Shown here: piece by piece, positions 8,021 to 16,808 of the stretch
How the letters are laid out: each line of letters starts with the position of its first letter
Numbering within the stretch: position 1 is the first letter of the stretch
Assembly (NCBI GenBank): GCA_016745015.1
Contig: JADGDH010000010.1
Span: forward strand, 4,693 to 39,257
Source: Colwellia sp.
GTDB lineage: Bacteria > Pseudomonadota > Gammaproteobacteria > Enterobacterales > Alteromonadaceae
Length of the DNA stretch: 34,565 nt
Direction of reading: 5' to 3'
Program-made: the position numbers and the translations under genes
The notes under the pieces: model-generated
Seen by the model: the letters and a program-made list of their open reading frames with translations, nothing else
What the model was told of the DNA's origin: nothing
Database searches by the model: none

Positions 8021-8758
8021 ATGAATCATCAATTTTTCGCTTTTCTAAAAGCACTCTTGGGTAGTTGCAAAGACTTACTACCGATTATTATCGTTATTGC
8101 ATTTTTCCAATTTATCGTGCTACAGCAGCCCATGCCTAATATTGGAGATATTTTAGTTGGCTTAGTATTAGTAGTTCTTGGTTTAACTTTCTTTATTTAC
8201 GGTTTAGAAATGGGCTTATTTCCCATTGGTGAATCTATGGCACAAGCATTCGCTAAGAAAGGAAGTATTAGCTGGCTACTGACTTTTGCTTTTTGTTTGG
8301 GATTTTGTACTACCGTGGCAGAACCTTCATTGATCGCTGTAGCAAAAGAAGCGGCAATTGTTGCTGTATCGGGTGGAATCATTAGCAACACCATAGAATC
8401 ACAATTGTCTTATGCCAACGGTTTACGTCTTACCGTTGCCTTTGCTGTTGGCTTTGCCATTGTTATTGGTGTACTGCGCATAATTCGTGGTTGGCCTATA
8501 CAGTATTTAATTCTGGGTGGGTATGTTGTTGTGGTACTGATGACAATGGTTGCACCTAGCTGGATTATTGGCATTGCATATGATTCTGGTGGTGTTACTA
8601 CTTCAACTATAACCGTTCCTTTAGTGACAGCTTTAGGTGTTGGCTTAGCATCAGCAATAAAAGGTAGAAACCCGATGATTGACGGTTTTGGTTTGATTGC
8701 TTTTGCCTCATTAACCCCTATGATTTTTGTGATGATTTACGGCATGGTGATCAGTTAA
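8021..8758 (+). CDS. DUF1538 membrane protein, first of pair
   Basis: Polytopic inner-membrane protein of 245 aa, DUF1538 family, with about seven hydrophobic segments. Two family motifs are evident: [12 protein letters not shown] (about residues 91-102) and [17 protein letters not shown] (about 187-203), followed by [10 protein letters not shown]. The paired re-entrant-like glycine/serine/threonine motifs suggest a transporter or channel, but no substrate is known to me. ATG 8021 is chosen because [21 protein letters not shown] matches the usual family start. The frame stays open upstream to about 7952 with a possible ATG at 7979, and neither has a strong ribosome-binding site. The stop TAA overlaps the next ATG by one base, so the two proteins are probably translationally coupled. 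Confidence 0.85.
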   Translation: MNHQFFAFLKALLGSCKDLLPIIIVIAFFQFIVLQQPMPNIGDILVGLVLVVLGLTFFIYGLEMGLFPIGESMAQAFAKKGSISWLLTFAFCLGFCTTVAEPSLIAVAKEAAIVAVSGGIISNTIESQLSYANGLRLTVAFAVGFAIVIGVLRIIRGWPIQYLILGGYVVVVLMTMVAPSWIIGIAYDSGGVTTSTITVPLVTALGVGLASAIKGRNPMIDGFGLIAFASLTPMIFVMIYGMVIS

Positions 8759-9597
8759 TGAACTTATTCTTTGAATTTATAGCAACCTTAAAAAATACGG
8801 TTATTGATGTATTACCTATTTTATCAATAATATTGGGATTTCAGCTACTCGTTATTCGCAAACCTATTCCTCATATCAAGCAAGTAGGTTTCGGTTTTAT
8901 TTATGTTCTTATCGGTTTAGCATTATTTCTACTTGGTTTGGAAAAAGCCTTATTTCCGCTAGGAAAAATGATGGCTGAACAATTAACCGCACCAGAGTTC
9001 ATTCATGCTGGAGAGCATGTTTTATCCAGTATTCATTGGTCAGATTATAAGTGGGTTTATATTTTCGCTGCTGCCATTGGTTTTAGCACTACCATCGCAG
9101 AGCCTTCTCTTATTGCTGTAGCCATTAAAGCAGAGGATGTTTCTGGTGGTGCTATTAATGCCAATAGCCTTAGAATTTCAGTCGCTATTGGAGTTGCTAT
9201 TGGTATTGCCTTAGGGAGTTACCGCATCGTCGTTGGTCACCCTATTCATTACTATATTATTGCCGGTTACGTTGTTGTGGTAATTCAAACTTTTTATTGC
9301 CCTAAATTAATTGTACCTTTGGCGTATGATTCTGGCGGTGTAACAACATCAACTGTAACTGTTCCCTTAGTGGCTGCTTTAGGTTTAGGCTTAGCTAGTA
9401 CTATTCCTGGACGTAGCCCTCTTATTGATGGATTTGGCTTAATCGCTTTCGCTAGCTTATTTCCAATAATTGCAGTAATGGCTTATGCACAACTAACTGA
9501 AGCCAAAGCACACTTAGCTGAAAAAAAATCTGAAAAAAGAAACAGAATTAAAAAAAACAAACAAAATTTAAACAGAAATAACAATAAGGCTCCTTAA
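8758..9597 (+). CDS. DUF1538 membrane protein, second of pair
   Basis: A 279-aa paralogue of the preceding protein. It carries [22 protein letters not shown] in the first half and the [21 protein letters not shown] motif in the second, with similar membrane segments. It differs in a longer extracytoplasmic-type loop after the second segment (about 78-98) and a highly basic C-terminal tail (about 255-279, many K, R and N), probably cytoplasmic. The duplicate genes likely form a heteromeric membrane complex. That is an inference from the one-base overlap and the conserved motif pair. The PII-like gene follows after 34 bases. Confidence 0.85.
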   Translation: MNLFFEFIATLKNTVIDVLPILSIILGFQLLVIRKPIPHIKQVGFGFIYVLIGLALFLLGLEKALFPLGKMMAEQLTAPEFIHAGEHVLSSIHWSDYKWVYIFAAAIGFSTTIAEPSLIAVAIKAEDVSGGAINANSLRISVAIGVAIGIALGSYRIVVGHPIHYYIIAGYVVVVIQTFYCPKLIVPLAYDSGGVTTSTVTVPLVAALGLGLASTIPGRSPLIDGFGLIAFASLFPIIAVMAYAQLTEAKAHLAEKKSEKRNRIKKNKQNLNRNNNKAP

Positions 9598-9631
9598 AAA
9601 AGTCTTAAATATAAATAAAATAGGTGATCAC

Positions 9632-9982
9632 ATGCAATTTAAATTAATTGTTGCCTTTGTTGACGACTCAGTAACAGAAGACGTTATGAAAGGTGCAAGA
9701 ATGGCTGGCGCAACAGGTGCAACCGTAATAAACCATGCCAGAGGCGAAGGTTTAAAACGCCAACGCACTTTTTTTGGCATGCAACTTGAAACACAAAGAG
9801 ATGTATTACTTTTTGTTGTAGAAGAACATTTATCAAGAAAAGTACTTGAGCGAATAAGTAAGATTGCTGGTTTGGATGAAGACGCTGGTAAAGGTATTGC
9901 TATCCAATTAAATGTTGAAGATGCCGTCGGTGTAGCTCATCAAGTAGAGCGTTTAAAAGGTAAAGTTGAGGAAGAGTTATGA
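9632..9982 (+). CDS. PII-like (GlnB-fold) regulatory protein
   Basis: A small cytoplasmic protein (116 aa) with the ferredoxin-like PII fold: MQFKLIVAFVDDSVTEDVMKG as first strand/helix, TGATVINHARGEG before the T-loop, DVLLFVVEEH, and the C-loop region GKGIAIQLNVEDAVGV, which resembles GlnB's G-K-I-x-V-x-x-VEDA. The T-loop is short and lacks the uridylylated tyrosine of GlnB, so ordinary nitrogen control is unlikely. PII proteins bind adenine nucleotides and commonly gate transporters (GlnK-AmtB, SbtB-SbtA). Here the natural partners are the two DUF1538 membrane proteins just upstream. The stop overlaps the CBS gene by four bases (ATGA). Confidence 0.85.
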   Translation: MQFKLIVAFVDDSVTEDVMKGARMAGATGATVINHARGEGLKRQRTFFGMQLETQRDVLLFVVEEHLSRKVLERISKIAGLDEDAGKGIAIQLNVEDAVGVAHQVERLKGKVEEEL

Positions 9983-10374
9983 GCCATAAACTAGTACAAG
10001 TTAAAAATGTGATGACCACTAATAACTATCAATTTGCCGATGGCATGATGACAGTTGCTGAAGGTATTAAATTAGCCAAAGAACATAATATAAATGCATT
10101 AATTATTAATAAACGTAATGCTCAAGATGAATATGGTTTAGTGATGCTTGCTGATATAGCCAAAGAAGTACTAGCAAAAGATCGTTCTCCCGATCGCGTG
10201 AACTTATATGAAATCATGGCAAAACCATTAATGAGTGTATTGCCTGAAATGGACGTAAGATATTGTGCACGATTATTTGAACGCTTTAGTATTCACCATG
10301 CGCCAGTTATTGAAAACAAAAAAATTATTGGCATGGTTGACTATACCAATATGGTATTTAGCCAAGTTGAATAA
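9979..10374 (+). CDS. CBS-domain-pair protein
   Basis: A stand-alone pair of CBS domains (131 aa), a Bateman module that usually binds adenosine nucleotides. The first repeat spans about residues 8-65 (VKNVMTTNN...INALIINK...GLVMLADIAKEV), the second about 75-131 (LYEIMAKPLMSVLPEMDVRYCARLF...HAPVIENKKIIGMVDYTNMV). No other domain is present, so it is a sensor or regulatory subunit. It is the last gene of the DUF1538-DUF1538-PII-CBS operon, with start codon inside the PII gene's end. Two adenine-nucleotide-sensing proteins with a paired membrane protein suggest energy-status control of transport, which is an inference. Confidence 0.9.
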   Translation: MSHKLVQVKNVMTTNNYQFADGMMTVAEGIKLAKEHNINALIINKRNAQDEYGLVMLADIAKEVLAKDRSPDRVNLYEIMAKPLMSVLPEMDVRYCARLFERFSIHHAPVIENKKIIGMVDYTNMVFSQVE

Positions 10375-10403
10375 TTAGACCAGTCAGATTAAGTTAACAT
10401 CTT

Positions 10404-10459
10404 AGTTTGTTTTCTATAAATCAATTGCACTAAATGTATTATAACCGTTAATACATTTA
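10404..10459. repeat. Palindromic repeat, copy 2 (right of the DUF1538 module)
   Basis: Second copy of the element at 7773-7829. The 29-bp core with its 7-base spacer (TAACCGT) is identical, in direct orientation, at 10431-10459. The left leader is about 70-80% shared. The two copies bracket the four-gene module with about 2.6 kb between. Homology stops abruptly at the right end of the core. Confidence 0.85.
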
Positions 10460-10472
10460 GTATTTCTAAGTA

Positions 10473-10700
10473 TCACTTTAAATCTTTACGTAAAATTTTA
10501 CCTATAGGGGTTTAGGTAAAGCATCAATAACCTGCTCTACTTCATTAGGATATACATTAAAGCCTGAAACATTAATCATGTCTTTAGCTCTATCTCAACC
10601 AACCAAATATAACCATTGTCATCAATTCTGGCAATATCTCCAGTACGTAAAGCGCCATCATTAAAAAATGTTTTGGCGGTTTCTTCTTTGTTAATTTTTA
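10473..10700 (-). pseudogene. Decayed C-terminal fragment of an acyl-CoA synthetase (fadD-like)
   Basis: Reading the minus strand in changing frames gives the hallmark C-terminus of AMP-forming acyl-CoA ligases. KEETAKTFFNDGALRTGDIA comes first, then RIDDNGYIWLV. After a frameshift comes DMINVSGFNVYPNEVEQVIDALP. After a second frame change and a gap comes IGKILRKDLK and a stop at 10473. The piece between VIDALP and the lysine-bearing GKILRK (tens of residues in intact enzymes) and the whole N-terminal domain are missing. This is a clear degraded pseudogene. It occupies most of the 428-bp gap 10375-10802 and directly abuts repeat copy 2. Confidence 0.85.
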
Positions 10701-10717
10701 TAAAGAAACGGCACAAG

Positions 10718-10747
10718 TTGAAAGTCAATTAAGTTAATTTGTATGCT
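10718..10747 (+). promoter_or_regulatory. Possible promoter of the DMT transporter gene
   Basis: TTGAAA (10718-10723) and TATGCT (10742-10747) are separated by 18 bases, 55 bases before the GTG start. Both boxes are one to two bases off consensus. Confidence 0.35.
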
Positions 10748-10802
10748 TCAGGTATGCTATCTTAGGTTTTTTTAACAATAAAGCAATGAGTAAGAAAAAT
10801 TC

Positions 10803-11684
10803 GTGTCGCAAGTTCAGCAAAACACCTTAAAGGCAATAGCCCTTGTTTTTGGTACTCTTATTATTGGCAGTGGTGCTGGTGCGGCAAGTAAGTGGATATC
10901 TGACACCGTTCCTGTCGCAATAATTGTAATGGTGCAATACGGTATATGTTTATTAATTATTATGCCCACATTTATTCGGCAACGCTTACAGCCAATATCA
11001 GAAATTCGGCAAGCAAATAAACAATGGAAAAAGCATCTGATCAGAGGTATTTCTGGTTGGCTCAGCTTTTTTTGCTATTACGCTTCACTAAAACACATCC
11101 CTTTAGTTGATGCATCGCTGTTACGTAATTCTGCACCGCTATTTGTACCATTAATTGCCTGGCTATGGGTCAGAGCTAAAGTTCCTAAGCGAAGATGGTT
11201 ACCATTGATTATTGGGTTTATTGGTGTAGCACTCGTATTACGGCCATCCTCGTCGAGCATAAGTTACTGGCATATAATTGGTTTGTTATCAGGTATTGGA
11301 CTCGCCGTTTCCATGATAGGCACCCGTTTACTTTCACAAACAGAAAGTGGTTATATTATTATCGGTTACTATTTTTCAATATCATTATTATGTAGCATTC
11401 CTTTTGGCATCTATTATTGGCAAAACATTCCTCTTTGGACACTACCCTACCTGCTATTTATCGGCGTATCTATTTATCTAATCATGGTGTTGTATACCAA
11501 AGCATACAGCTATGATAAACCGAGTATTATTGCACCTATCAGTTATTTTTCAGTTATTATATCTGGAGTTATTGGCTGGGTTATTTGGCAGCATGTTCCA
11601 AGTAGTTCAGCATTAATTGGTTCTTTATTGGTAATTGTTGCAGGTTTTCTAACAGTCCATCTAAGTAAAGTTAAAAGGGGCTGA
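10803..11684 (+). CDS. DMT-superfamily (EamA-type) transporter
   Basis: Inner-membrane transporter of 293 aa with about ten transmembrane helices arranged as two EamA repeats (about 8-146 and 155-288). Family features include the first-repeat SLKHIPLVDASLLRNSAPLFVPLIAWLWVRAKVPKRRW, where the conserved helix 4 / helix 5 loop is visible, and the second-repeat IAPISYFSVIISGVIGW. Substrate cannot be read; relatives export amino acids, nucleotide sugars or drugs. The start is GTG 10803; the nearby ATG at 10786 is out of frame, and the ribosome-binding site is weak. The gene is convergent with the jet operon, ending 37 bases before it, with no clear terminator between. Confidence 0.85.
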   Translation: MSQVQQNTLKAIALVFGTLIIGSGAGAASKWISDTVPVAIIVMVQYGICLLIIMPTFIRQRLQPISEIRQANKQWKKHLIRGISGWLSFFCYYASLKHIPLVDASLLRNSAPLFVPLIAWLWVRAKVPKRRWLPLIIGFIGVALVLRPSSSSISYWHIIGLLSGIGLAVSMIGTRLLSQTESGYIIIGYYFSISLLCSIPFGIYYWQNIPLWTLPYLLFIGVSIYLIMVLYTKAYSYDKPSIIAPISYFSVIISGVIGWVIWQHVPSSSALIGSLLVIVAGFLTVHLSKVKRG

Positions 11685-11721
11685 ATCTAGGGAATTCTCC
11701 ACGAAAGCTACCTTTTAAAAA

Positions 11722-12357
11722 TTATTCAGTAAACTGACTATATTGTTCCACTAAATTAAATAAAAACGCTTTACCTGCAGAGCTAATAAACCAGCTATTG
11801 GCTCCTGTTTTATAGGCAAAATTTCTACTGGTGATAAAATCAATTGCCTTATGCCAGTTATCAATTCTAATCGCTTTTAATATAGCTAATGATTCATCGT
11901 CTTTAGCTAATACGGTTAAATCACTGTCGTTAAAACCAAACTGTGCCTGACATAGTTGTTCAAGCTCTCGACCTGTTTGGCTATAATATCGACCCAATTG
12001 TAATAAAATAGCCTGTACTTTTAGCGCATTGTCATCAGCTTCATCGCTGCTATCTGCTCTTAATTCACGTACATAATAAAAATCACCTTCACTATGTAAA
12101 CAAAGCTCATAACCTAAATGTTGGTATAATAATTCAAAGTGCATTGATGAATTAAATAAACAGGTAAAAAGTGCGTTATCAAAGCTTTTATTATTTATTT
12201 CATCAAAGAGCAGTTTGGTGATTACTTTACCTTGATTAAATTGACGAAAAATAGCCGCGCTTTGCTGGGCATTAACCTGTTCAAAACTATTAGTTGGCGC
12301 TGTGTTTTCAGGTATAACTTGTTCTTCTGCATTAGTGCTTGTATCAGTGTTATCCAT
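11722..12357 (-). CDS. jetB: MksE/JetB-like subunit of an SMC (Wadjet-type) complex
   Basis: A 211-aa winged-helix KITE-type accessory subunit. After a disordered, acidic N-terminus (1-30) comes AAIFRQFNQGKVITKLLFDE and then the best family signature, YYVRELRADSSDEADDNALKVQ AILLQLGRYYSQTGRELEQL (about 93-137), typical of MksE/JetB. The C-terminus FAYKTGANSWFISSAGKAFL resembles the second winged helix. In MukBEF/Wadjet complexes this dimer binds the kleisin and DNA. The gene is last in the operon, its ATG overlapping the kleisin stop by one base. Assignment rests on the signature plus the neighbours. Confidence 0.8.
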   Translation of the reverse strand: MDNTDTSTNAEEQVIPENTAPTNSFEQVNAQQSAAIFRQFNQGKVITKLLFDEINNKSFDNALFTCLFNSSMHFELLYQHLGYELCLHSEGDFYYVRELRADSSDEADDNALKVQAILLQLGRYYSQTGRELEQLCQAQFGFNDSDLTVLAKDDESLAILKAIRIDNWHKAIDFITSRNFAYKTGANSWFISSAGKAFLFNLVEQYSQFTE

Positions 12358-13826
12358 TATTCGCTTATCTCTTGGTGGTTTTTCACAAGTACTTTTTTAC
12401 GTCGATAAATATAAACTTCATCGTTATGACGTAAGTACGCTTTGTTATTAACAGTTTTTAAGATAAATTCACTTTGTTGCTCTTGCATTAATTGGCAAGC
12501 CGCAATGAGATCTGCTAACCGATAATCGGTAAAACTATCGCTTAATCGATAATGTAACATGGCAGTTAAATCATCACTTGCTCTAAGTTTAATAGCACTT
12601 AAATGCTCGAACATAGCCAAAGCACGTTTTAAATTAATTGATTCACTATTATCTATGCTTGAAGTTAAATTAAAATCTTCATTGTTTGTGGTATAGCCAT
12701 CAAAGCTTAAGGCTTCAAGCCGTAATGACAATTCAGTAAATAAGTTATTAAAATAGCTTGTTGACTGCCCTACTCTAAAATCTTTTAATTTGCTGACGCG
12801 TTTAAGGCTATTAATAAAGTCGAAATCTTTAACTAGGTTATGATCTATTTTAGTTTTGTTTAAATTACGATCTAAGGTTTTATCATAAGCCGTTATTAAT
12901 TTTTGATGAAAATGTTCCATGGCATTACTTTGTAATAGTGCCGTACGCGTTTTTCTTAAAAATTGATCAACTTGATGAGCAACTTCGGTAATAGGTACAA
13001 AAATATTACTAAAACTCATGCTATAACGTAGTATTTGTGAACTAAGGTTATGTTTTTCATTACCTGAAAAAGCTTGTTTAAAGCTTTCTAGTGTTTCAAA
13101 TAAATTACTACCTTTAGCCAAGCGTGTACTGTAATTTAAAAAATTTTGTGTTGGCTTGATATGGCGTTCAAATAAATAGCTGATTTGCGCTAGCATTTTT
13201 TCTTTGTGTTCAATGCCCATATAATTATCGTCATTTGTGCTAGGTGATTGACTAGTCTGACTAGACATTGCCTCAAGATCTTTACCTAAGCCTTGCATGC
13301 GATCTATATTTTGCTTTAATAAGCTTAATAGTTCACTGAGCTGTTGAATTAAATCATCAACAAACTCAAGGTAATCAGGGTCGTTATCAATAAAAGATAA
13401 TTCTGCTTGAGTAATTCGTTCTTGCAAGCGCCATAATGATGCTAAACGAGATTTTAGTTTTGAGTCGGTTAACTCTTGATACAGTGAATTTTCACACAAA
13501 CGAAATAAGGTGATAATACCTTCTTGAAAACTTAACCGACAACTGCCTTGATAAATATCTTTATCCATTAAAATATGGCTTTGTAATAAATTGTCGGTAT
13601 CAAATGCTAGTGTTAATCGTTGTTTCTCTGTGCTATCAACCTTGCTAGTGTAATGTAATATTTCTTGTGCTAAATGCGCTTCATTAATAAAACGCACTTT
13701 GTTTTTATCCATCATACGAATAACATTAAACATGATGATAGGATGCTCTAGCAATATCCGTAGCGTTTCTATCGTATTGAATTTTTTAGCACTTTTTGTC
13801 AGACCTGCTGCCATGATAGTTTTCAC
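12357..13826 (-). CDS. jetA: MksF/JetA-like kleisin subunit of an SMC (Wadjet-type) complex
   Basis: A 489-aa protein that should bridge the SMC ATPase heads. It is largely helical. The N-terminal part (about 10-110: FNTIETLRILLEHPIIMFNVIRMMDKNK...LHYTSK) is winged-helix-like, and the middle is long and helical (about 120-350). The C-terminal segment (about 400-489: LAMFEHLSAIKLRASDDLTAMLHYRLSDSF...EVYIYRRKK) contains a second winged-helix-like part. The length and layout fit MksF/JetA. GTG at 13826 is preferred because GAGG stands eight bases before it; ATG 13814 is the alternative. It starts directly after the jetC stop with no gap. Confidence 0.75.
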   Translation of the reverse strand: MKTIMAAGLTKSAKKFNTIETLRILLEHPIIMFNVIRMMDKNKVRFINEAHLAQEILHYTSKVDSTEKQRLTLAFDTDNLLQSHILMDKDIYQGSCRLSFQEGIITLFRLCENSLYQELTDSKLKSRLASLWRLQERITQAELSFIDNDPDYLEFVDDLIQQLSELLSLLKQNIDRMQGLGKDLEAMSSQTSQSPSTNDDNYMGIEHKEKMLAQISYLFERHIKPTQNFLNYSTRLAKGSNLFETLESFKQAFSGNEKHNLSSQILRYSMSFSNIFVPITEVAHQVDQFLRKTRTALLQSNAMEHFHQKLITAYDKTLDRNLNKTKIDHNLVKDFDFINSLKRVSKLKDFRVGQSTSYFNNLFTELSLRLEALSFDGYTTNNEDFNLTSSIDNSESINLKRALAMFEHLSAIKLRASDDLTAMLHYRLSDSFTDYRLADLIAACQLMQEQQSEFILKTVNNKAYLRHNDEVYIYRRKKVLVKNHQEISE

Positions 13827-16805
13827 TTAAACATCCTCAATGTCTAGCATGTCTTTGCCCTGCTCTAAGCCTGAAAGCAAGCCAAGTTGTTCTTCGTTAG
13901 CGGTATTTTGTGTGACCGAGGTGAATAATTCAGCCCCACCCCAATAAACTAATGTTCGTTCTTTTGAATAAGGTTTTTGTGTACGCATTGCGCCTATTTC
14001 ATGGTAACGACCAATTTTAAAAATTAGCTGTGAACTGGCACTATGGGTTGATGCGGCAAATAAATGAAAGCCACTGGCTTTAATATCATCAAGTAGCCAA
14101 TCAAATTGTTTTACATCAACCGTTGCAACTTCATCAAGTACTAGTGGTAGTAATAAATCGTAGCCGCTAGCACGTAAGCGTTTTAATAATATTTGTACCA
14201 ATTTTAAATTGATTAAGGCGGTGGTAGAGTTTGATTGCTGTTTACTTTGCCACTGGGTTTGATCTTTTTTACGGGTTTTATAAGATAAGTTTTCAATAAT
14301 CTTATCCATAGTTAAATGTTGCGAATGTTTATTTGCAAAAACACCTGAGTTAGCAAAAGCGCGTAACCTTGCATAGAAGTTATCAGAAATTAATTGTTCA
14401 GCGTATAAATCAACATGTTGTAATTCTTGTACTAAATTTTCAAAACGCTTATCAATATGAATTTCAACACTGATTCCATCAAGATCGTTAATGCTAATTT
14501 TAGCAAAATCACGGTTTAAACCCGTTTCAAAATCTTTAATATAATCAAAATTTTGTTGTAACAAATTCATATAACTTTGTACCGATTCATTGTGTACATA
14601 AATTTGTTCATTTAACATGGTTTGTCTTGGCGCTAAATTATTATAAACATCACTTAAACTCTCAAAGGTTTTTCTTACCACGGCAAAGCTTGGCGCTTCA
14701 TGCATAACGCCATGTTGGTCGTTAATAACTTGCTCTAATACAAAATGACATAAGCCTTTTTGTAACTGTAAATTAAGATCAGTTAACGCGGCAAGTTGTT
14801 GCTCAATATCGGTTAATTCCGCTAAGGTTAAGCTAAATCGTTTAGTTGAGCTGATTGATTTTTCTAATGCCTGTGCGCAACGTGGATAGCGCGTTTTCAT
14901 GCTGTCTGCTTGTTTTTGTAACTGTACTAAGTCATTAACTTGGCCAGCAATAGTTTGTCGGTGTGCTTTTGCTTGGTCAAGGGTTTGCTGTAATTGGCTA
15001 ACGGTTTGTAAGCTGGTGCTTTGTTGTGTTGATAACTGGGTTATTTGAACTTGTGCGCTATCTAGCTCTTGTTTTACCTCTTGTAAGCTTAAGTTGTTGT
15101 GCTCAATGTGTTCAAGGGTAATTAATTCTTCTTGTGCTTGTTTTATATCGCGGGTTAAACGCTTTATTTCACCAGCATTGGCAATGTTATTATCTTTGCC
15201 TTGTAATAAAGCGCTTAATGATTGTTTATATGCTTTTAATTCGGCTTCAACATCTGTTAATCTTAATTGGCTATCATCATTGATTTGCTGAGATTGTTGG
15301 GTAAAAACTTCATCAAACAAGGTAACCGCATCACTTTTTTGTTCAAATAAATTGGAAAAATCAGTAAAGGTTGATAATTGCTGCTCGGTAAGTTTCTGCC
15401 CAGGGTTGGCTAATGCCAATCGTTTATTAATGGCGGCATATACTTGCCAAGTTTGCTTAGGTAGTTGATTAGTTAATGCAAATTCTTGGCTGTTAATTCG
15501 ACTAATTAAGCGCTGTTGCTCAATTTTATAACCGCTAATATTACTTTCAAGTTTAGCAATTCGCTTAATGCTTGCTGTGGTATCTTGGTGAGCCGCTAAG
15601 TCTTCTTTCATTGTGGTTATATCATCATTAAACCATTCAATAACCGTATTTATCGGTTTGTCAGGGTAAGCAGCGAGTAATAATTTTGCTTTATCTAATG
15701 CGTTAGTTAACCGAATGTTTTTTGTCTTAAGCTTTTCTTCTTGTATCTGCTCGGCCTTTAAGCTGACATTAATAGTTTGTAATAAGGTATTTTGATCTTT
15801 TAATTCAATATTTGCACCATTAACTGCATTGGCTGCATCTTGTAAGTTAACTTTATCTACACTGAGCTGATGACTTAAAGTCGAATAAAAACCAGCAAAG
15901 TCTTTATCTGCCATTTGAAAACGACAGTATTGCTGAAAGTTTTCTTGTAAACTCTGGTACTTAGTTTCTAAATTGGCAATTTTGGTTAATTCTAGCTCTT
16001 GGTTTTTCAGCTCATCATGTTTTGCTAAAAACTGTTCAATATTAAAATCTAAAATATCACCAGTGAACTTTTTATCTGCTTCAATAATATTAGCAACCGC
16101 TTTCGCTACACCGCCACTGCTAGAGTTCATTTCAAATAACAGTAATACTAAAGTACGCAATGACTCAATACGGGCATCGTCACATTCTGCCAATGGAAAA
16201 ACACTGTAGCGCATATTTTGCGGCACAAGTTGTTCATTGGCATAAAGTAACTCTTTTAACTTTGTGGTATCTTTTACCGAAATAGTATCTTTAGATAATG
16301 CTTTTAATTGTTTAAAAACGTCGGCACTACTTAAATTATTAACACGGTAACCTATGCCGTCTTCATCACTATCAAGTTGCCAGAATAAATGACGGATTTG
16401 ATCAAACGCTAATGGTGTAAAAATTCGGCTATAACTTAAATAGCCTGTGCTTGGGTGTAATATTTGGCAATGATTATATTCACTACCTGCATGTTGATGG
16501 CTAACTTCTAAAATTAAAAAACTGTATTTGCTGGGAAAATAATGATGGTAACTTTCTTCATTTTCATAAAACCCATCATGTTTAGGTGTACTAAAAGCAA
16601 ATTTGTTTTTTGAATTTTTGAAGTTATTTTCTGGTAACAAAAATAAGCGTAACGAGTTAAGAATACTTGATTTACCAATATTTCCATCGGCAAGTAAAAT
16701 GGCATGTTCATCAACAGGTAGCTCCACGTAGCAAAAGCCTGCTGAGTCAACAAGTACCATGCGTTTAATTTCAAATTTATATTGAGAATTGTACTGTGAT
16801 GACAT
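13827..16805 (-). CDS. jetC: SMC-like ATPase (MksB/JetC-like) of a Wadjet-type complex
   Basis: A 992-aa SMC-family ATPase, the motor of the complex, expected to extrude DNA loops. The N-terminal head has a Walker A at 39-47 (ADGNIGKSS; A-x4-G-K-S). Long coiled coils rich in Q, L and E span about 245-720, with a hinge-like break in the middle. The C-terminal head has a signature-like SNSTTALINLKL (about 851-862), Walker B LLLPLVLDEVATVD (D891-E892), and a switch-type histidine after AASTH. It is shorter than MukB (about 1,490 aa), as is normal for JetC-type proteins. The jetD stop lies three bases upstream, and AAGGA precedes the ATG by seven bases. Confidence 0.85.
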   Translation of the reverse strand: MSSQYNSQYKFEIKRMVLVDSAGFCYVELPVDEHAILLADGNIGKSSILNSLRLFLLPENNFKNSKNKFAFSTPKHDGFYENEESYHHYFPSKYSFLILEVSHQHAGSEYNHCQILHPSTGYLSYSRIFTPLAFDQIRHLFWQLDSDEDGIGYRVNNLSSADVFKQLKALSKDTISVKDTTKLKELLYANEQLVPQNMRYSVFPLAECDDARIESLRTLVLLLFEMNSSSGGVAKAVANIIEADKKFTGDILDFNIEQFLAKHDELKNQELELTKIANLETKYQSLQENFQQYCRFQMADKDFAGFYSTLSHQLSVDKVNLQDAANAVNGANIELKDQNTLLQTINVSLKAEQIQEEKLKTKNIRLTNALDKAKLLLAAYPDKPINTVIEWFNDDITTMKEDLAAHQDTTASIKRIAKLESNISGYKIEQQRLISRINSQEFALTNQLPKQTWQVYAAINKRLALANPGQKLTEQQLSTFTDFSNLFEQKSDAVTLFDEVFTQQSQQINDDSQLRLTDVEAELKAYKQSLSALLQGKDNNIANAGEIKRLTRDIKQAQEELITLEHIEHNNLSLQEVKQELDSAQVQITQLSTQQSTSLQTVSQLQQTLDQAKAHRQTIAGQVNDLVQLQKQADSMKTRYPRCAQALEKSISSTKRFSLTLAELTDIEQQLAALTDLNLQLQKGLCHFVLEQVINDQHGVMHEAPSFAVVRKTFESLSDVYNNLAPRQTMLNEQIYVHNESVQSYMNLLQQNFDYIKDFETGLNRDFAKISINDLDGISVEIHIDKRFENLVQELQHVDLYAEQLISDNFYARLRAFANSGVFANKHSQHLTMDKIIENLSYKTRKKDQTQWQSKQQSNSTTALINLKLVQILLKRLRASGYDLLLPLVLDEVATVDVKQFDWLLDDIKASGFHLFAASTHSASSQLIFKIGRYHEIGAMRTQKPYSKERTLVYWGGAELFTSVTQNTANEEQLGLLSGLEQGKDMLDIEDV

Positions 16806-16808
16806 TGA

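Noticed and set aside
15094-15291. Plus-strand open frames inside the SMC gene (also 15973-16209)
   Set aside because: Antisense shadows of coiled-coil coding sequence, with no start signals or domain.
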